NCBI RefSeq assembly: GCF_000971195.1
Contig: NZ_BBLZ01000001.1
Coordinates: 295,246-359,245, forward strand
Length of the DNA stretch: 64,000 bases
From: Demequina soli
Lineage (GTDB): Bacteria > Actinomycetota > Actinomycetes > Actinomycetales > Demequinaceae
Direction of reading: 5' to 3'
The stretch's first letter is position 1. Every line of letters starts with the position of its first letter. Under the pieces are notes generated by a model that saw only the letters and a list, made by a program, of their open reading frames with translations, searched no databases and had not been told where the DNA came from. The position numbers and the translations under genes are program-made. Below, piece after piece: positions 32,712-41,349 of the stretch.

Positions 32712-33782
32712 ATGTCTGCCACGCAACCGCCCGCATCGTTCCCCCTCAACCGCATGACCTCGTCGTTCGCCGAGCTGTCCGCGACCATCCGCGAGACCGG
32801 CCTCATGCGCCGCGCGTACGGCTTCTACGCCGGCTTCGGCGCGGCGCTCCTGGTCGCGCTCGCGGGCATCGTCACGGGATTCGTCCTGCTGGGCGACTCG
32901 TGGTTCCAGCTGCTCATCGCAGCGGCGCTCGGCATCGTGCTCACGCAGGTCGCGTTCCTCGGGCACGAGGCGTCGCACCGCACCGTGCTCGCGTCGGGCC
33001 CCGCGAACGACCGCCTGGGCCGGTTCCTGTCGACGATCGTCGTGGGCATCAGCCACCAGTGGTGGATGCACAAGCACACGCGCCACCACGGCAACCCCAA
33101 CAAGGTGGGCAAGGACCCCGACATCGAGAAGGACACCATCTCCTTCCTCGAGGACGACGCGGCGACCGCCCGCGGCCCGATCCGCTGGATCACGCAGCGT
33201 CAGGGCTGGCTGTTCTTCCCGCTGCTCACGCTCGAGGGGCTCAACCTCCATTACCGGTCGATCGCGTCGCTCGTGACGTCGGGCACGCGCCGCCAGCGCT
33301 GGATCGAGCTGCCATCGATCGCGCTGCACTTCGTCCTCTACCTGGTGCCCGTGTTCTGGTTCCTGCCGCTGGGGATGGCGTTCGCGTTCGTGGGCGTGCA
33401 GATGGCGGTGTTCGGCGTCTACATGGGCGCGTCGTTCGCGCCCAACCACAAGGGCATGCGGATCATCGGGCGCGACGAGAAGGTCGACTTCCTGTCCAAG
33501 CAGGTGCTCACGAGCCGCAACATCCGCGGCGGCTGGGCCATGTCGATCCTCATGGGCGGGCTCAACTTCCAGATCGAGCACCACCTGTTCCCGTCGATGG
33601 CGCGCCCGCACCTGGGGCGCGCGCGGGAGATCGTGCGCGAGCACTGCGCGACGCTCGGGGTGCCCTACACGGAGACGTCGCTGGTGGAGTCCTACGGGAT
33701 CGTGATCCGCTACCTCAACCGCGTCGGCCTGGCCGCACGCGACCCGTTCGACTGCCCCGAGCGCGTGGCGATGGGACGGTAG
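32712..33782 (+). CDS. Membrane fatty acid desaturase
   Basis: A 356-residue integral membrane di-iron desaturase. All three histidine boxes are present: GHEASH (about residue 90), HKHTRHHGNPN (about 119) and IEHHLFP (about 291). About four to five hydrophobic segments occur in the expected places. The third box with a Q/N-I-E-HH pattern fits acyl-lipid desaturases. The start at 32712 follows GGAGAGGC; an in-frame upstream extension covers the palindrome and is rejected. It probably introduces a double bond into membrane acyl chains, for example at low temperature. Confidence 0.92.
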   Translation: MSATQPPASFPLNRMTSSFAELSATIRETGLMRRAYGFYAGFGAALLVALAGIVTGFVLLGDSWFQLLIAAALGIVLTQVAFLGHEASHRTVLASGPANDRLGRFLSTIVVGISHQWWMHKHTRHHGNPNKVGKDPDIEKDTISFLEDDAATARGPIRWITQRQGWLFFPLLTLEGLNLHYRSIASLVTSGTRRQRWIELPSIALHFVLYLVPVFWFLPLGMAFAFVGVQMAVFGVYMGASFAPNHKGMRIIGRDEKVDFLSKQVLTSRNIRGGWAMSILMGGLNFQIEHHLFPSMARPHLGRAREIVREHCATLGVPYTETSLVESYGIVIRYLNRVGLAARDPFDCPERVAMGR

Positions 33783-33791
33783 CCGCCGCCC

Positions 33792-34625
33792 TCAGCGGGC
33801 CTCGACGAGCGCGGCATCAGCCGGCGCGTCGTACGCGGCCTCGACCGGCGCATCGTCCCGGCCGGCCTTCCCGGCCACGAACGCGTACGCGAGGCCGATC
33901 ACGATCGCACCTCCGACGAGGTTGCCGAGGCCGACGAAGGTCATGTTGGTGCCGAAGTCGGCCCACGACACGTCACCCTGCATGAGGCCGATCGCGAAGG
34001 TCGTCATGTTGGCCACCACGTGCTCGAACCCCGACGCGATGAAGGCGAGGACGCCCCAGAAGATGATGATCGCCTTCGCCGCCTCGGACTTGAGGCGGGC
34101 GGCGGCCCAGATCGCGACGGACACGAGGACGTTGCACAGGACGCCGCGCCAGAACAGCTCGGACGGGGTGTGCTCGACCTTGCCCGCGAGATAGTCCTGG
34201 AAGAAGTCGGCGGCGGGCCCATGTGCGAGCACCCCGGTCTGGATGAGCACCCACGCCAGCGCGAACGCGCCGAGCATGTTGGAGAAGAAGATCCCCAGGA
34301 GCACGCCTGCCCCGCGCAGCCACGAGATGGTGCCGCGGAGCGCGCCGAGCGGCAGGATCATCATCGCGCTGGTGGCGAGCTCGGAGCCCGCGAAGACCAC
34401 GATGGTGAGCGCCGCGGCGAACACCGAGCCGGCGATGAGCTTCTCGAACGGGTTGCCCGCGACGTGCAGCGGGCCCGCGGCGGACCACATGAGCACGTCG
34501 CCCACGCCGATCCACATGCCCGCGAGCATCGCGGACACGATCAGCCGCGCGGGGGTGCGGGAGAGCTTCGCCTTGGCGGCCGCGGCCTTGGCGTGGACAT
34601 CGACGGTCTCGGGGAGCGTGAGCAC
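33792..34625 (-). CDS. Formate/nitrite transporter (FNT) family channel
   Basis: A 277-residue pentameric-channel family member with six hydrophobic segments. Typical FNT features: the N-terminal amphipathic start, FAGSELATSAMM (omega-loop region), CNVLVSVAIWAA, FEHVVANMTTF and VGLGNLVGGAI near the C-terminus. The GTG at 34625 follows a TACCCT -10 by 6 nt. It carries formate, nitrite or hydrosulfide; which one cannot be told. The Asp/Ala-rich C-terminal tail (RDDAPVEAAYDAPADAAL) is poorly conserved. Confidence 0.9.
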   Translation of the reverse strand: MLTLPETVDVHAKAAAAKAKLSRTPARLIVSAMLAGMWIGVGDVLMWSAAGPLHVAGNPFEKLIAGSVFAAALTIVVFAGSELATSAMMILPLGALRGTISWLRGAGVLLGIFFSNMLGAFALAWVLIQTGVLAHGPAADFFQDYLAGKVEHTPSELFWRGVLCNVLVSVAIWAAARLKSEAAKAIIIFWGVLAFIASGFEHVVANMTTFAIGLMQGDVSWADFGTNMTFVGLGNLVGGAIVIGLAYAFVAGKAGRDDAPVEAAYDAPADAALVEAR

Positions 34626-34631
34626 GTTCCG

Positions 34632-34637
34632 AGGGTA
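34632..34637 (-). promoter_or_regulatory. -10 element, leaderless FNT promoter
   Basis: TACCCT on the minus strand ends 6 nt before the GTG at 34625. Confidence 0.55.
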
Positions 34638-34696
34638 AGCGGGGGTTGCGCGCCGCGGCCGGTACGGAGGTCCCGGCGCTCCGCGCGCTGTGAGGC

Positions 34697-34733
34697 GCTC
34701 AGTGCTCGAAGCGGCCCGTTTCGGGCGCTGAGC
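34697..34733. terminator. Hairpin between the FNT gene and tmRNA
   Basis: GCTCAGTGC pairs with GCGCTGAGC (one G-U), extended by CGAA/TTCG. It lies 92 bp beyond the 3' end of tmRNA on its strand and may terminate ssrA transcription. Confidence 0.5.
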
Positions 34734-34824
34734 ACCTGCCAGCGCGACACGGCGGCCAGAGCCGGCCGGCGCAAGGCGCGCGAAGGCCCCCGACACCGAG
34801 GGTGCCAGGGGCCTTGCCTAACCG

Positions 34825-35190
34825 TGGAGATGCCGGGAATCGAACCCGGGTCCGCATGTCCAAACCGAAGTCTTCTCCGGGCGCAGCCTGAGGTCTATTT
34901 CTCGGCCCCCGACCCGCATCAGGCGAGCAAGTCGGATAGGCCCAGTCACCTAGAAGTCCCGCAGCCCCCGATGACGAGGAGCTGAAGCAAGTTCCCTAGT
35001 CGACGCCAGGATCCAGGACGGGAACACGCCTGGGCTGACGGACTTCATGGCGCTCGCTTAGGCAGCGAGGGCGAAGTCGGTGCGCTTGGAATCGGCACCT
35101 ATTGGTTTGCAGGGGTCGTTTACGAGATAACCCTGCGTTCTCGGCCCGCTTCCCTTCGGAAGTAAACACACGTCGAAACCGATCATCCCC
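34825..35190 (-). ncRNA. ssrA: Transfer-messenger RNA (tmRNA)
   Basis: The 5' end GGGGATGATCGGTTTCGAC (minus strand) pairs with the 3' CATCTCC + A, giving the tRNA-like acceptor; the T-arm is CGGGTTCGATTCCCG. CCA is not encoded. The internal reading frame at 35096-35058 encodes the tag ADSKRTDFALAA followed by TAA. The RNA rescues stalled ribosomes with SmpB, encoded at 40822-41292. The length of about 366 nt is normal. Confidence 0.95.
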
Positions 35191-35242
35191 TGTGCAGTTA
35201 TGACATCAGTCTACCGGGAGGTCCGACAGTGCCCAAGACCCC

Positions 35243-35256
35243 GGGACGATGCGCGG
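35243..35256 (-). repeat. Dispersed 14-mer repeat
   Basis: An exact copy on the minus strand 7 bp after the stop of the TetR gene at 35263, in the space before ssrA. Confidence 0.75.
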
Positions 35257-35262
35257 CCCGGG

Positions 35263-35823
35263 TCAGGCGCCCGGCTGCGCCCCCGGCACGCCGAGGACGA
35301 TGCGCCACACCCACTCCGCGGCGGTCGCAGCGGGCGGGCGGCGCTCCATCCCGAGCCACTCCCCCATCACCCCGAGCACCATGCCCGTGATGCCGGCCGC
35401 GACGACGTCGACGGGCAGCTCCGCGCGCACGATCTCGTCGACCTGGGGTGCGAGCCCGCGGATCGCCTCGCGCATCCGCAGCCGCAGCCGCGCGAGGACC
35501 GCGCCGTAGCCCGGCTCGGTGAACACGCGCAGGTACATGTCCGCGTGCTCCTCGACGTGCTCGAGGAAGCGCACGAGCGCGCGGGGCGGGCCCGCGTCGA
35601 ACTCGATCGCGTCGAGGTCCGCGCCCGCCTCCTGCGCCATGAGGTCGAGCGCGTCGGCGAGCAGCGTCTCCTTGTCGGAGTAGTGCTGATAGAAGGTCGA
35701 GCGGTTGATGCCCGCCCGGGCGGCGATGTCGCTCACGGAGATCTCGTCGACGCCGCGCTCGCGCGCGAGCACGAACAGGGCCTCCTGAAGGCTCCTGCGG
35801 GTCCTGACGATGCGCGCGTCCAC
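35263..35823 (-). CDS. TetR/AcrR family regulator
   Basis: A 186-residue regulator with HTH ISVSDIAARAGINRSTFYQHYSDKETLL near residues 24-50 and a helical ligand domain resembling the TetR_C_7/efflux regulators. The GTG at 35823 follows CACAAT by 6 nt. It is divergent from the large MMPL transporter gene, which is its probable target. Confidence 0.88.
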   Translation of the reverse strand: MDARIVRTRRSLQEALFVLARERGVDEISVSDIAARAGINRSTFYQHYSDKETLLADALDLMAQEAGADLDAIEFDAGPPRALVRFLEHVEEHADMYLRVFTEPGYGAVLARLRLRMREAIRGLAPQVDEIVRAELPVDVVAAGITGMVLGVMGEWLGMERRPPAATAAEWVWRIVLGVPGAQPGA

Positions 35824-35829
35824 GCCGCG

Positions 35830-35835
35830 ATTGTG
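35830..35835 (-). promoter_or_regulatory. -10-like element, leaderless TetR gene
   Basis: CACAAT on the minus strand ends 6 nt before the GTG at 35823. Confidence 0.45.
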
Positions 35836-36003
35836 GCACCTCCGCCCGGCCTTCACCAAGCGATAACCAACACCTGTCGTGAAACTCGCGATCCTGTCCT
35901 ACACTGGCCGGAGGCGCGTCGGCCGGCCCGGGCATCGTCCCGAGCGGCCCGCCGACCTGCCGGGCACCGTCGCCATCCCAGACCCCGTGAGAAAGGCGCC
36001 CCC

Positions 36004-38613
36004 GTGGCCAACCTCCTGTACCGCATCGGACGCGCGTCGTCGATGCGACCCTTCGTCGCGATAATCGCGTGGCTGCTCGCGCTCGGCCTCGCCGGTGGCG
36101 GGTTCGTCGCGTTCGGCGGCACGCTCACCGACTCGTTCTCCATCCCCGGCACCGCGAGCCAGGAGGTGGCCGACCAGCTCGCCAAGAACATCGAGGGCAC
36201 GGGAGGCGCGACCGCGCGCATCGTGTTCCAGTCGACCGACGACAAGCCGCTCACCGACGCGCAGAAGCAGCAGGTCTCCGCCGCGCTCGCGTCGGTGGCG
36301 GGCTTCGACTCCGTGTCCGCCGTGATCGACCCGTTCGCGACCGCGGAGCAGGCCGCCGCGCAGCTGCAGCAGCTCGAGGACGGCCGCACGCAGATCAAGG
36401 ACGCGCAGGCGCAGCTCGACGACGGCCAGACCCAGCTCGACGCGGGCCAGCAGCAGCTCGACGCCGCCAAGGCGCAGCTCGACGCGGGTCAGCAGCAGCT
36501 CGACGCCGCGATCCAGCAGGCCAAGGACTCCGGCACGTACGAGCTCGCGAAGCCGCAGCTCGACGCGCAGCAGGCGCAGATCGACGCCGGCCGCGACCAG
36601 CTCGCGCAGCAGCAGGCCCAGCTCGACGACAAGCAGCAGCAGATCACCGACGGCCTTGCCGAGCTCACCGTGAAGTCCGAGCAGCTCGAGCTCGGTGCGG
36701 AGCTCGCCAAGAACGCCTCCGCCATCACCACCATCTCCGCCGATGGCACCACCGCGCTCGGCGCGGTCACGTTCCACGACGACGCGCTCACCCTGTCCCA
36801 GGAGGACAAGGACGCGGTCATGACGTCCATCGAGTCCGCGCCGCTCGACGGCGTGAACGTCTACTTCTCCGCGGAGATCGCGACCGAGGTGTCCGGCCTG
36901 CTGGGAGTCGGCGAGATCGCGGGCGTGTTCCTCGCGCTCGTCGTCCTGTTCGTCATGATGCGCGTGGTGTGGCCCGCCCTCACCCCGATCATCACGTCCG
37001 TCATCGGCGTCGGCGTCGGCGTGGCGTCCGCGATGGCGCTGTCCGGCACCATCGACATGTCCTCGGTCACCCCGGTCCTCGGCGTGATGCTCGGCCTCGC
37101 CGTCGGGATCGACTACGCGCTGTTCATCATCAACCGCCATCGCCTCAACCTCAAGCGCGGCATGGAGGTCCACGAGTCGATCGGCCTCGCGAACGGCACC
37201 GCCGGCAACGCGGTCGTGTTCGCCGGCACCACGGTGCTCATCGCGCTGCTCGCGCTCAACGTCACCGGCATCCCGTTCATCGGCGTCATGGGCAACGTCG
37301 CGGCGTTCTGCGTGCTGGTCGCGGTGCTCGTCGCCGTGACGCTCGTGCCGGCCGTGCTGGGTCTCGTCGGGATCAAGGCGATCTCCAAGCGCTCCCGCGC
37401 GCGCATCGGCCAGGCGGCCGAGCCCGAGGCGCCGTACACGCCCATGAAGACGGGCCGCGCGTGGCTCAACGTGCTCGCGGGCGTCGCCGTCCTCGCCGTC
37501 GTGGCGATCCCGGCGTTCTCGATGCGCCTGGGCCTGCCGGCCGGCGACACGGAGCCGGAGGGGTCGACGGCCTACATGGCCTACACGACCATCGACGCGA
37601 AGTTCGGCGAGGGCCTCAACGGCACCCTGCTGGTGACCGCCTCGCTGCCCGAGGCCGTCTCCGAGGACGCCCTGCTCGCCACGCAGGTCGCGATCGAGGA
37701 CCAGCTCATGAAGAACGAGGACGTCACCGCGGTCGCGCCGGCCGGCGTGTCGGCGGACCGCAGCTTCCTCGCGTTCCAGGTCATCCCGCGTCAGGGCCCG
37801 ACCTCGCTGTCGACCGAGCAGCTGGTCAACGACCTGCGCGCCGAGTCGCCCCTCGAGGACGGCACCGTGCTCGGCGTCGCGGGCTCCGCGTCGGCCAACA
37901 TCGACATCTCGGCGAAGCTCTCCGACGCCCTGCCCGTCTACCTCGCGGTGGTCGTGGGCCTGTCGCTGATCATCCTCATCCTGGTGTTCCGCTCGATCCT
38001 GGTCCCGGTCATCGCGACACTCGGGTTCGTGCTGTCGCTGTTCGCGGCCTTCGGCGCCGTGACGGCGGTCTACCAGTGGGGCTGGCTGTCGGGCGTGTTC
38101 GGCGTGCACGCGCCGGGCCCCATCCTGTCGTTCCTGCCGATCATGCTCACCGGCATCCTGTTCGGCCTCGCGATGGACTACCAGCTGTTCATCACGTCGG
38201 GCATGCGCGAGGCGTACGTGCACGGGGCCTCGGCCCGCGAGTCCGTCACGGCCGGCCTGCGCCACGGGCGCGCGGTGGTCACGGCCGCCGCGATCATCAT
38301 GGCGTCGGTGTTCGGCGGCTTCGTGTTCTCGGAGATCAGCATGATCCGCCCGATGGGCTTCGGGCTCGCGACCGGCGTCCTGTTCGACGCGTTCGTGGTC
38401 CGCATGCTCATCGTGCCGTCGCTCATGCACCTCATGGGTGAGGGCGCCTGGTGGATGCCGCGCTGGCTGGACCGGATCCTGCCCAACGTGGACGTCGAGG
38501 GCGCCGCGCTCGAGCGCCAGCACCCCGTGCCGCACGGTGAGGCTGAGGGTGGCGAGGCTGAGGGCGAGGCTGAGCCGGGCGACGGGTCCGCACCCGAGGC
38601 CGACAAGGCCTGA
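36004..38613 (+). CDS. MMPL/RND family transporter with coiled-coil periplasmic insert
   Basis: An 869-residue RND-superfamily transporter with about twelve membrane helices in two halves and the MMPL motifs GLAVGIDYALFIINRH and GLAMDYQLF. Between the first helix and the second lies an extracytoplasmic segment (about residues 115-220) made of repeats of QLDAGQQQLDAA-like heptads, predicting a long coiled coil as in YhgE/Pip-type proteins. The GTG at 36004 is set by alignment to the first helix; the frame is open further upstream but lacks family sequence. Divergent from a TetR gene, it is likely a drug, lipid or envelope-component exporter. Confidence 0.88.
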   Translation: MANLLYRIGRASSMRPFVAIIAWLLALGLAGGGFVAFGGTLTDSFSIPGTASQEVADQLAKNIEGTGGATARIVFQSTDDKPLTDAQKQQVSAALASVAGFDSVSAVIDPFATAEQAAAQLQQLEDGRTQIKDAQAQLDDGQTQLDAGQQQLDAAKAQLDAGQQQLDAAIQQAKDSGTYELAKPQLDAQQAQIDAGRDQLAQQQAQLDDKQQQITDGLAELTVKSEQLELGAELAKNASAITTISADGTTALGAVTFHDDALTLSQEDKDAVMTSIESAPLDGVNVYFSAEIATEVSGLLGVGEIAGVFLALVVLFVMMRVVWPALTPIITSVIGVGVGVASAMALSGTIDMSSVTPVLGVMLGLAVGIDYALFIINRHRLNLKRGMEVHESIGLANGTAGNAVVFAGTTVLIALLALNVTGIPFIGVMGNVAAFCVLVAVLVAVTLVPAVLGLVGIKAISKRSRARIGQAAEPEAPYTPMKTGRAWLNVLAGVAVLAVVAIPAFSMRLGLPAGDTEPEGSTAYMAYTTIDAKFGEGLNGTLLVTASLPEAVSEDALLATQVAIEDQLMKNEDVTAVAPAGVSADRSFLAFQVIPRQGPTSLSTEQLVNDLRAESPLEDGTVLGVAGSASANIDISAKLSDALPVYLAVVVGLSLIILILVFRSILVPVIATLGFVLSLFAAFGAVTAVYQWGWLSGVFGVHAPGPILSFLPIMLTGILFGLAMDYQLFITSGMREAYVHGASARESVTAGLRHGRAVVTAAAIIMASVFGGFVFSEISMIRPMGFGLATGVLFDAFVVRMLIVPSLMHLMGEGAWWMPRWLDRILPNVDVEGAALERQHPVPHGEAEGGEAEGEAEPGDGSAPEADKA

Positions 38614-38620
38614 CGCGACC

Positions 38621-38662
38621 GCGAGAGGGCCGCATCCCCGCGTGGGGGTGCGGCCCTCTCGC
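38621..38662. terminator. Strong terminator after the MMPL gene
   Basis: GCGAGAGGGCCGCA...TGCGGCCCTCTCGC forms a stem of 14 bp extended by CCCC/GGGG to about 18 bp, starting 7 bp after the stop. Confidence 0.85.
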
Positions 38663-38937
38663 ATGCGTGGGGTCCTGAGGTGCCGCTGCGGCAACGGCAG
38701 CACCTGGTGCGGTGGGAGGAGCTCCGGTGCGCTGTTGGCAGAGAACCGTGCGATCGCCCCGAGGACCCGAGCCGCGAGCTCCAGGGGCGGATCTCACCAC
38801 TCGATGCCAGAACGGTGCATCACGCCCGATCCTCAGCACAATCCGATGCCGCTGCGGCGCCAGTCCTGACGCCGCAGGCCCGGACGGCGCGCCCGCGCTG
38901 GGCGCGCCCAGGCTGGCCGGTCCGGGAGCGGTTCGGC
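38663..38937. other. Non-coding region with imperfect internal repeats
   Basis: 275 bp between a terminator and the DUF2207 stop with no convincing gene. It contains a 12-bp direct repeat TGCCGCTGCGGC (38681 and 38847) and two related blocks GGCAGAGAACCGTGCGATC (38737) and TGCCAGAACGGTGCATCAC (38805). It may be a degenerate repetitive element or gene remnant. Confidence 0.4.
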
Positions 38938-40749
38938 TCACCAGCCTCCGCCACCACCACCTCCACCGCCACCGCCGGAGAATCCTCCGCCGCCGAAGCC
39001 GGAGCCGCCCGAGCTGCCCGGCGTGGGCGCCGCCATCGCGGCGCCGGCCAGGACCGTGAACTGGTCCATGCGGTGCCCGAACCCGCCCGCGTGCGCCCAG
39101 AACATGCCGTAGTAGGCGCCGCGGTACCAGGTGGGCTCCGCGAGCGCGACGCCCTGCGCGGCGAGCTGCTCGAACTTCTTGGTCCACTGCTCCGTGACCC
39201 CGAACGCGATCGCGTAGGGCAGGTAGCGGCTGAAGATGTCCTGGCCCTCCTCGAACCGCAGCTGGTTGGCCTCGGCCGTGTCGAGGTAGAGCTTGAAGCC
39301 GCGGGTCTGCGCGAGGACCCGCGACCCGTCGGCGGTCCGCGCGGGCGCCGCACCCGTGGTCGCGAGCACCACGAGCCCGACGACGATCAGGGCGAGAGGC
39401 ACCAGCGCCCACGTCGACACGTTCGCCGCGCCTATGGTCGCGAGCACGCCCGCGACGACGAGCGCGATCCCCACGCCCGCCCACGTGCCCCGCGTGCTCG
39501 ACGGGTTGCCGCGGAACCACCCCTGCTGCGTGACGTCGCGGTAGAGCTCGCGCTTCACGACGGTCATGTCGCTGCTGAAGGTCGTCTTGAGCGCGCTCAG
39601 GGTGACGCGGTCACGACCCTCGAAGATCGCGTCGAAGAGCCTGCGCTCGTACTCGTGGAGGTCGTCGCCGGCGTCCTTGAGGCGCACGAGCGTGTAGTCG
39701 TCCTTGCCGGCCTCCTCGACCACGAGGTAGCCGCGCACCGCCAGGTCCACCATGGTCGCCGTGACGTCCCGCGTGTCGGCCTTCTCGTCGATCAGCGTGC
39801 CGAGCTGTCCGGGTCGCAGGCCCTCCGGCGGCGCGAACGCGACCGCCACCGGCGCGCGACGGTCCCGCCTGCGCACCGCGGACTCCTCCCCCGACACGGG
39901 GCCGACGCCGGGCGTGAAGTCCGCGTACTCGAGGTCGGCGCCGGTGCGGCGCAGGCGGCGCACCACGAGCGCGAGCCCGCCGAGCAGCAGCACCAGGAAC
40001 CCACCGAGCGTCCACGGGGTGACCCGGAACGCGTGCGCGAGGTCCGACTTCTCCGTGAGCGCCGGCCTCGTGTCGTAGGTGCCCGCGGGGTACGCGACCA
40101 CCACGGACATCGGCTCGTACGCGTTCAGCGCGGCCTGGGTGAAGGTCGCCGAGTCTCCGTCGGAGGCAGCGCTGTCGCATGCGGTCGTCGACCCCGTCGG
40201 CCCCGCGAAGCACTGCGCCGCGGTGACGCCGGCGTTGCCGCCCACCTGGACGCTCACGTCGCTGATCGGCGTCTGCCAACCGTCGCCGATGGCGTTCCAG
40301 TAGAACTCGTCGCCGGACGCCGTCGCGTTCATGACGTGATGGACGGTGTAGCTCAGCACGTACGACTGCACGCCGGAGACGTTGTCGACGGACTGGTCAC
40401 CCACGCGCACGCCCAGGTTGTTCCCGTCGTCCTCGAGGTAGACGTGCGCGGGGGCGCCGCTGGGCGACGAGGCGGTCACGTCGGTGACGTCGTACAGCCG
40501 GTCGTGCGAGTCGTCATAGGGGACGCGGATCGGCAGCGTCCAGAACGGCCCGTGGCCCGGGTCGTTGCCGAAGTCGAAGTCGATCTGGACCGTCACGTGG
40601 GCCGAGCCGTCGGGCTGCAGCGCGTACGTCGCGTCCCAGCGCTCGACGCTGCGCCCGCCGTCGGGGGCGGCGGCCTGGGCGGCGGTCGGGGCGACCAGCG
40701 CCGCGGCAAGGATCAGGGACGATGCGACGGTCGCGCGGGTTCGCGTCAT
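38938..40749 (-). CDS. DUF2207 domain membrane protein
   Basis: A 603-residue protein with an N-terminal signal peptide (ends PTAAQAAA), an extracytoplasmic DUF2207 beta-rich domain (about 30-230, beginning VERWDATYALQPDGSAHVTV), a membrane helix near 250, a cytosolic domain, further helices near 430-470, and a Gly-rich C-terminal tail ending in a run of Gly and Trp. Such YciQ-like proteins are widespread and uncharacterised. The start at ATG 40749 gives a standard signal peptide; MGRM at 40758 is also possible. Confidence 0.86.
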   Translation of the reverse strand: MTRTRATVASSLILAAALVAPTAAQAAAPDGGRSVERWDATYALQPDGSAHVTVQIDFDFGNDPGHGPFWTLPIRVPYDDSHDRLYDVTDVTASSPSGAPAHVYLEDDGNNLGVRVGDQSVDNVSGVQSYVLSYTVHHVMNATASGDEFYWNAIGDGWQTPISDVSVQVGGNAGVTAAQCFAGPTGSTTACDSAASDGDSATFTQAALNAYEPMSVVVAYPAGTYDTRPALTEKSDLAHAFRVTPWTLGGFLVLLLGGLALVVRRLRRTGADLEYADFTPGVGPVSGEESAVRRRDRRAPVAVAFAPPEGLRPGQLGTLIDEKADTRDVTATMVDLAVRGYLVVEEAGKDDYTLVRLKDAGDDLHEYERRLFDAIFEGRDRVTLSALKTTFSSDMTVVKRELYRDVTQQGWFRGNPSSTRGTWAGVGIALVVAGVLATIGAANVSTWALVPLALIVVGLVVLATTGAAPARTADGSRVLAQTRGFKLYLDTAEANQLRFEEGQDIFSRYLPYAIAFGVTEQWTKKFEQLAAQGVALAEPTWYRGAYYGMFWAHAGGFGHRMDQFTVLAGAAMAAPTPGSSGGSGFGGGGFSGGGGGGGGGGGW

Positions 40750-40791
40750 GCGCCCCATCATGCCGAAGGTGGGGCGGGACCATCGCCCGAC

Positions 40792-40805
40792 CCGCGCATC
40801 GTCCC
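40792..40805 (+). repeat. Dispersed 14-mer repeat
   Basis: An exact copy on the plus strand, 17 bp downstream of the smpB stop. Confidence 0.75.
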
Positions 40806-40821
40806 CCCGCAAGGGGAGGCG

Positions 40822-41292
40822 TCAGCGGTTGATGCCGCGCTGCGTGCCGAAGGTGCGCTCGGCCTCGCGCTTGTCCTGCTTCTCGCGCAGGGCCTGGCGC
40901 TTGTCGTGCTGCTTCTTGCCTCGCGCGACGCCGATCTCGAGCTTGACGCGGCCGTCGAGGAAGTACAGGCGCAGGGGGACGATCGTGTACCCCTTCTCGC
41001 GGGTGCGCTGCTGGAGATCCTCGATCTGCTCCCGGTGCAGCAGCAGCTTGCGCTTGCGCTTGGGCGCGTGGTTGGTCCACGTGCCCTGCGAGTACTCGGG
41101 GATGTGGATGTTCTCCGCCCACGCCTCGCCGCCCTCGACGTAGACGTAGCCATCGCCGATGACGGCGCGCCCCTGGCGCAGCGACTTCACCTCGGTGCCG
41201 GTGAGGATGAGGCCGGCCTCGAGGACGTCGTCGATGAAGAAGTCGTGGCGCGCGGCACGGTTGGTCGCGATGACCTTGATGGCGTCCGCCAT
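40822..41292 (-). CDS. smpB: SsrA-binding protein
   Basis: A 156-residue tmRNA partner with the OB-fold core NRAARHDFFIDDVLEAGLILTGTEVKS, AENIHIPEYSQGTW and the basic C-terminal tail KKQHDKRQALREKQDKR that enters the decoding centre. The ATG at 41292 has AGGAGGAGAG upstream. It is last in the prfB-ftsE-ftsX-M23-smpB order typical of actinobacteria; ssrA is 6 kb away. Confidence 0.97.
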   Translation of the reverse strand: MADAIKVIATNRAARHDFFIDDVLEAGLILTGTEVKSLRQGRAVIGDGYVYVEGGEAWAENIHIPEYSQGTWTNHAPKRKRKLLLHREQIEDLQQRTREKGYTIVPLRLYFLDGRVKLEIGVARGKKQHDKRQALREKQDKREAERTFGTQRGINR

Positions 41293-41349
41293 GGCTCTCC
41301 TCCTCGCACGCGGCCGGGATGCGCCCGGGTCCGGGCGCGACTCACCAGT

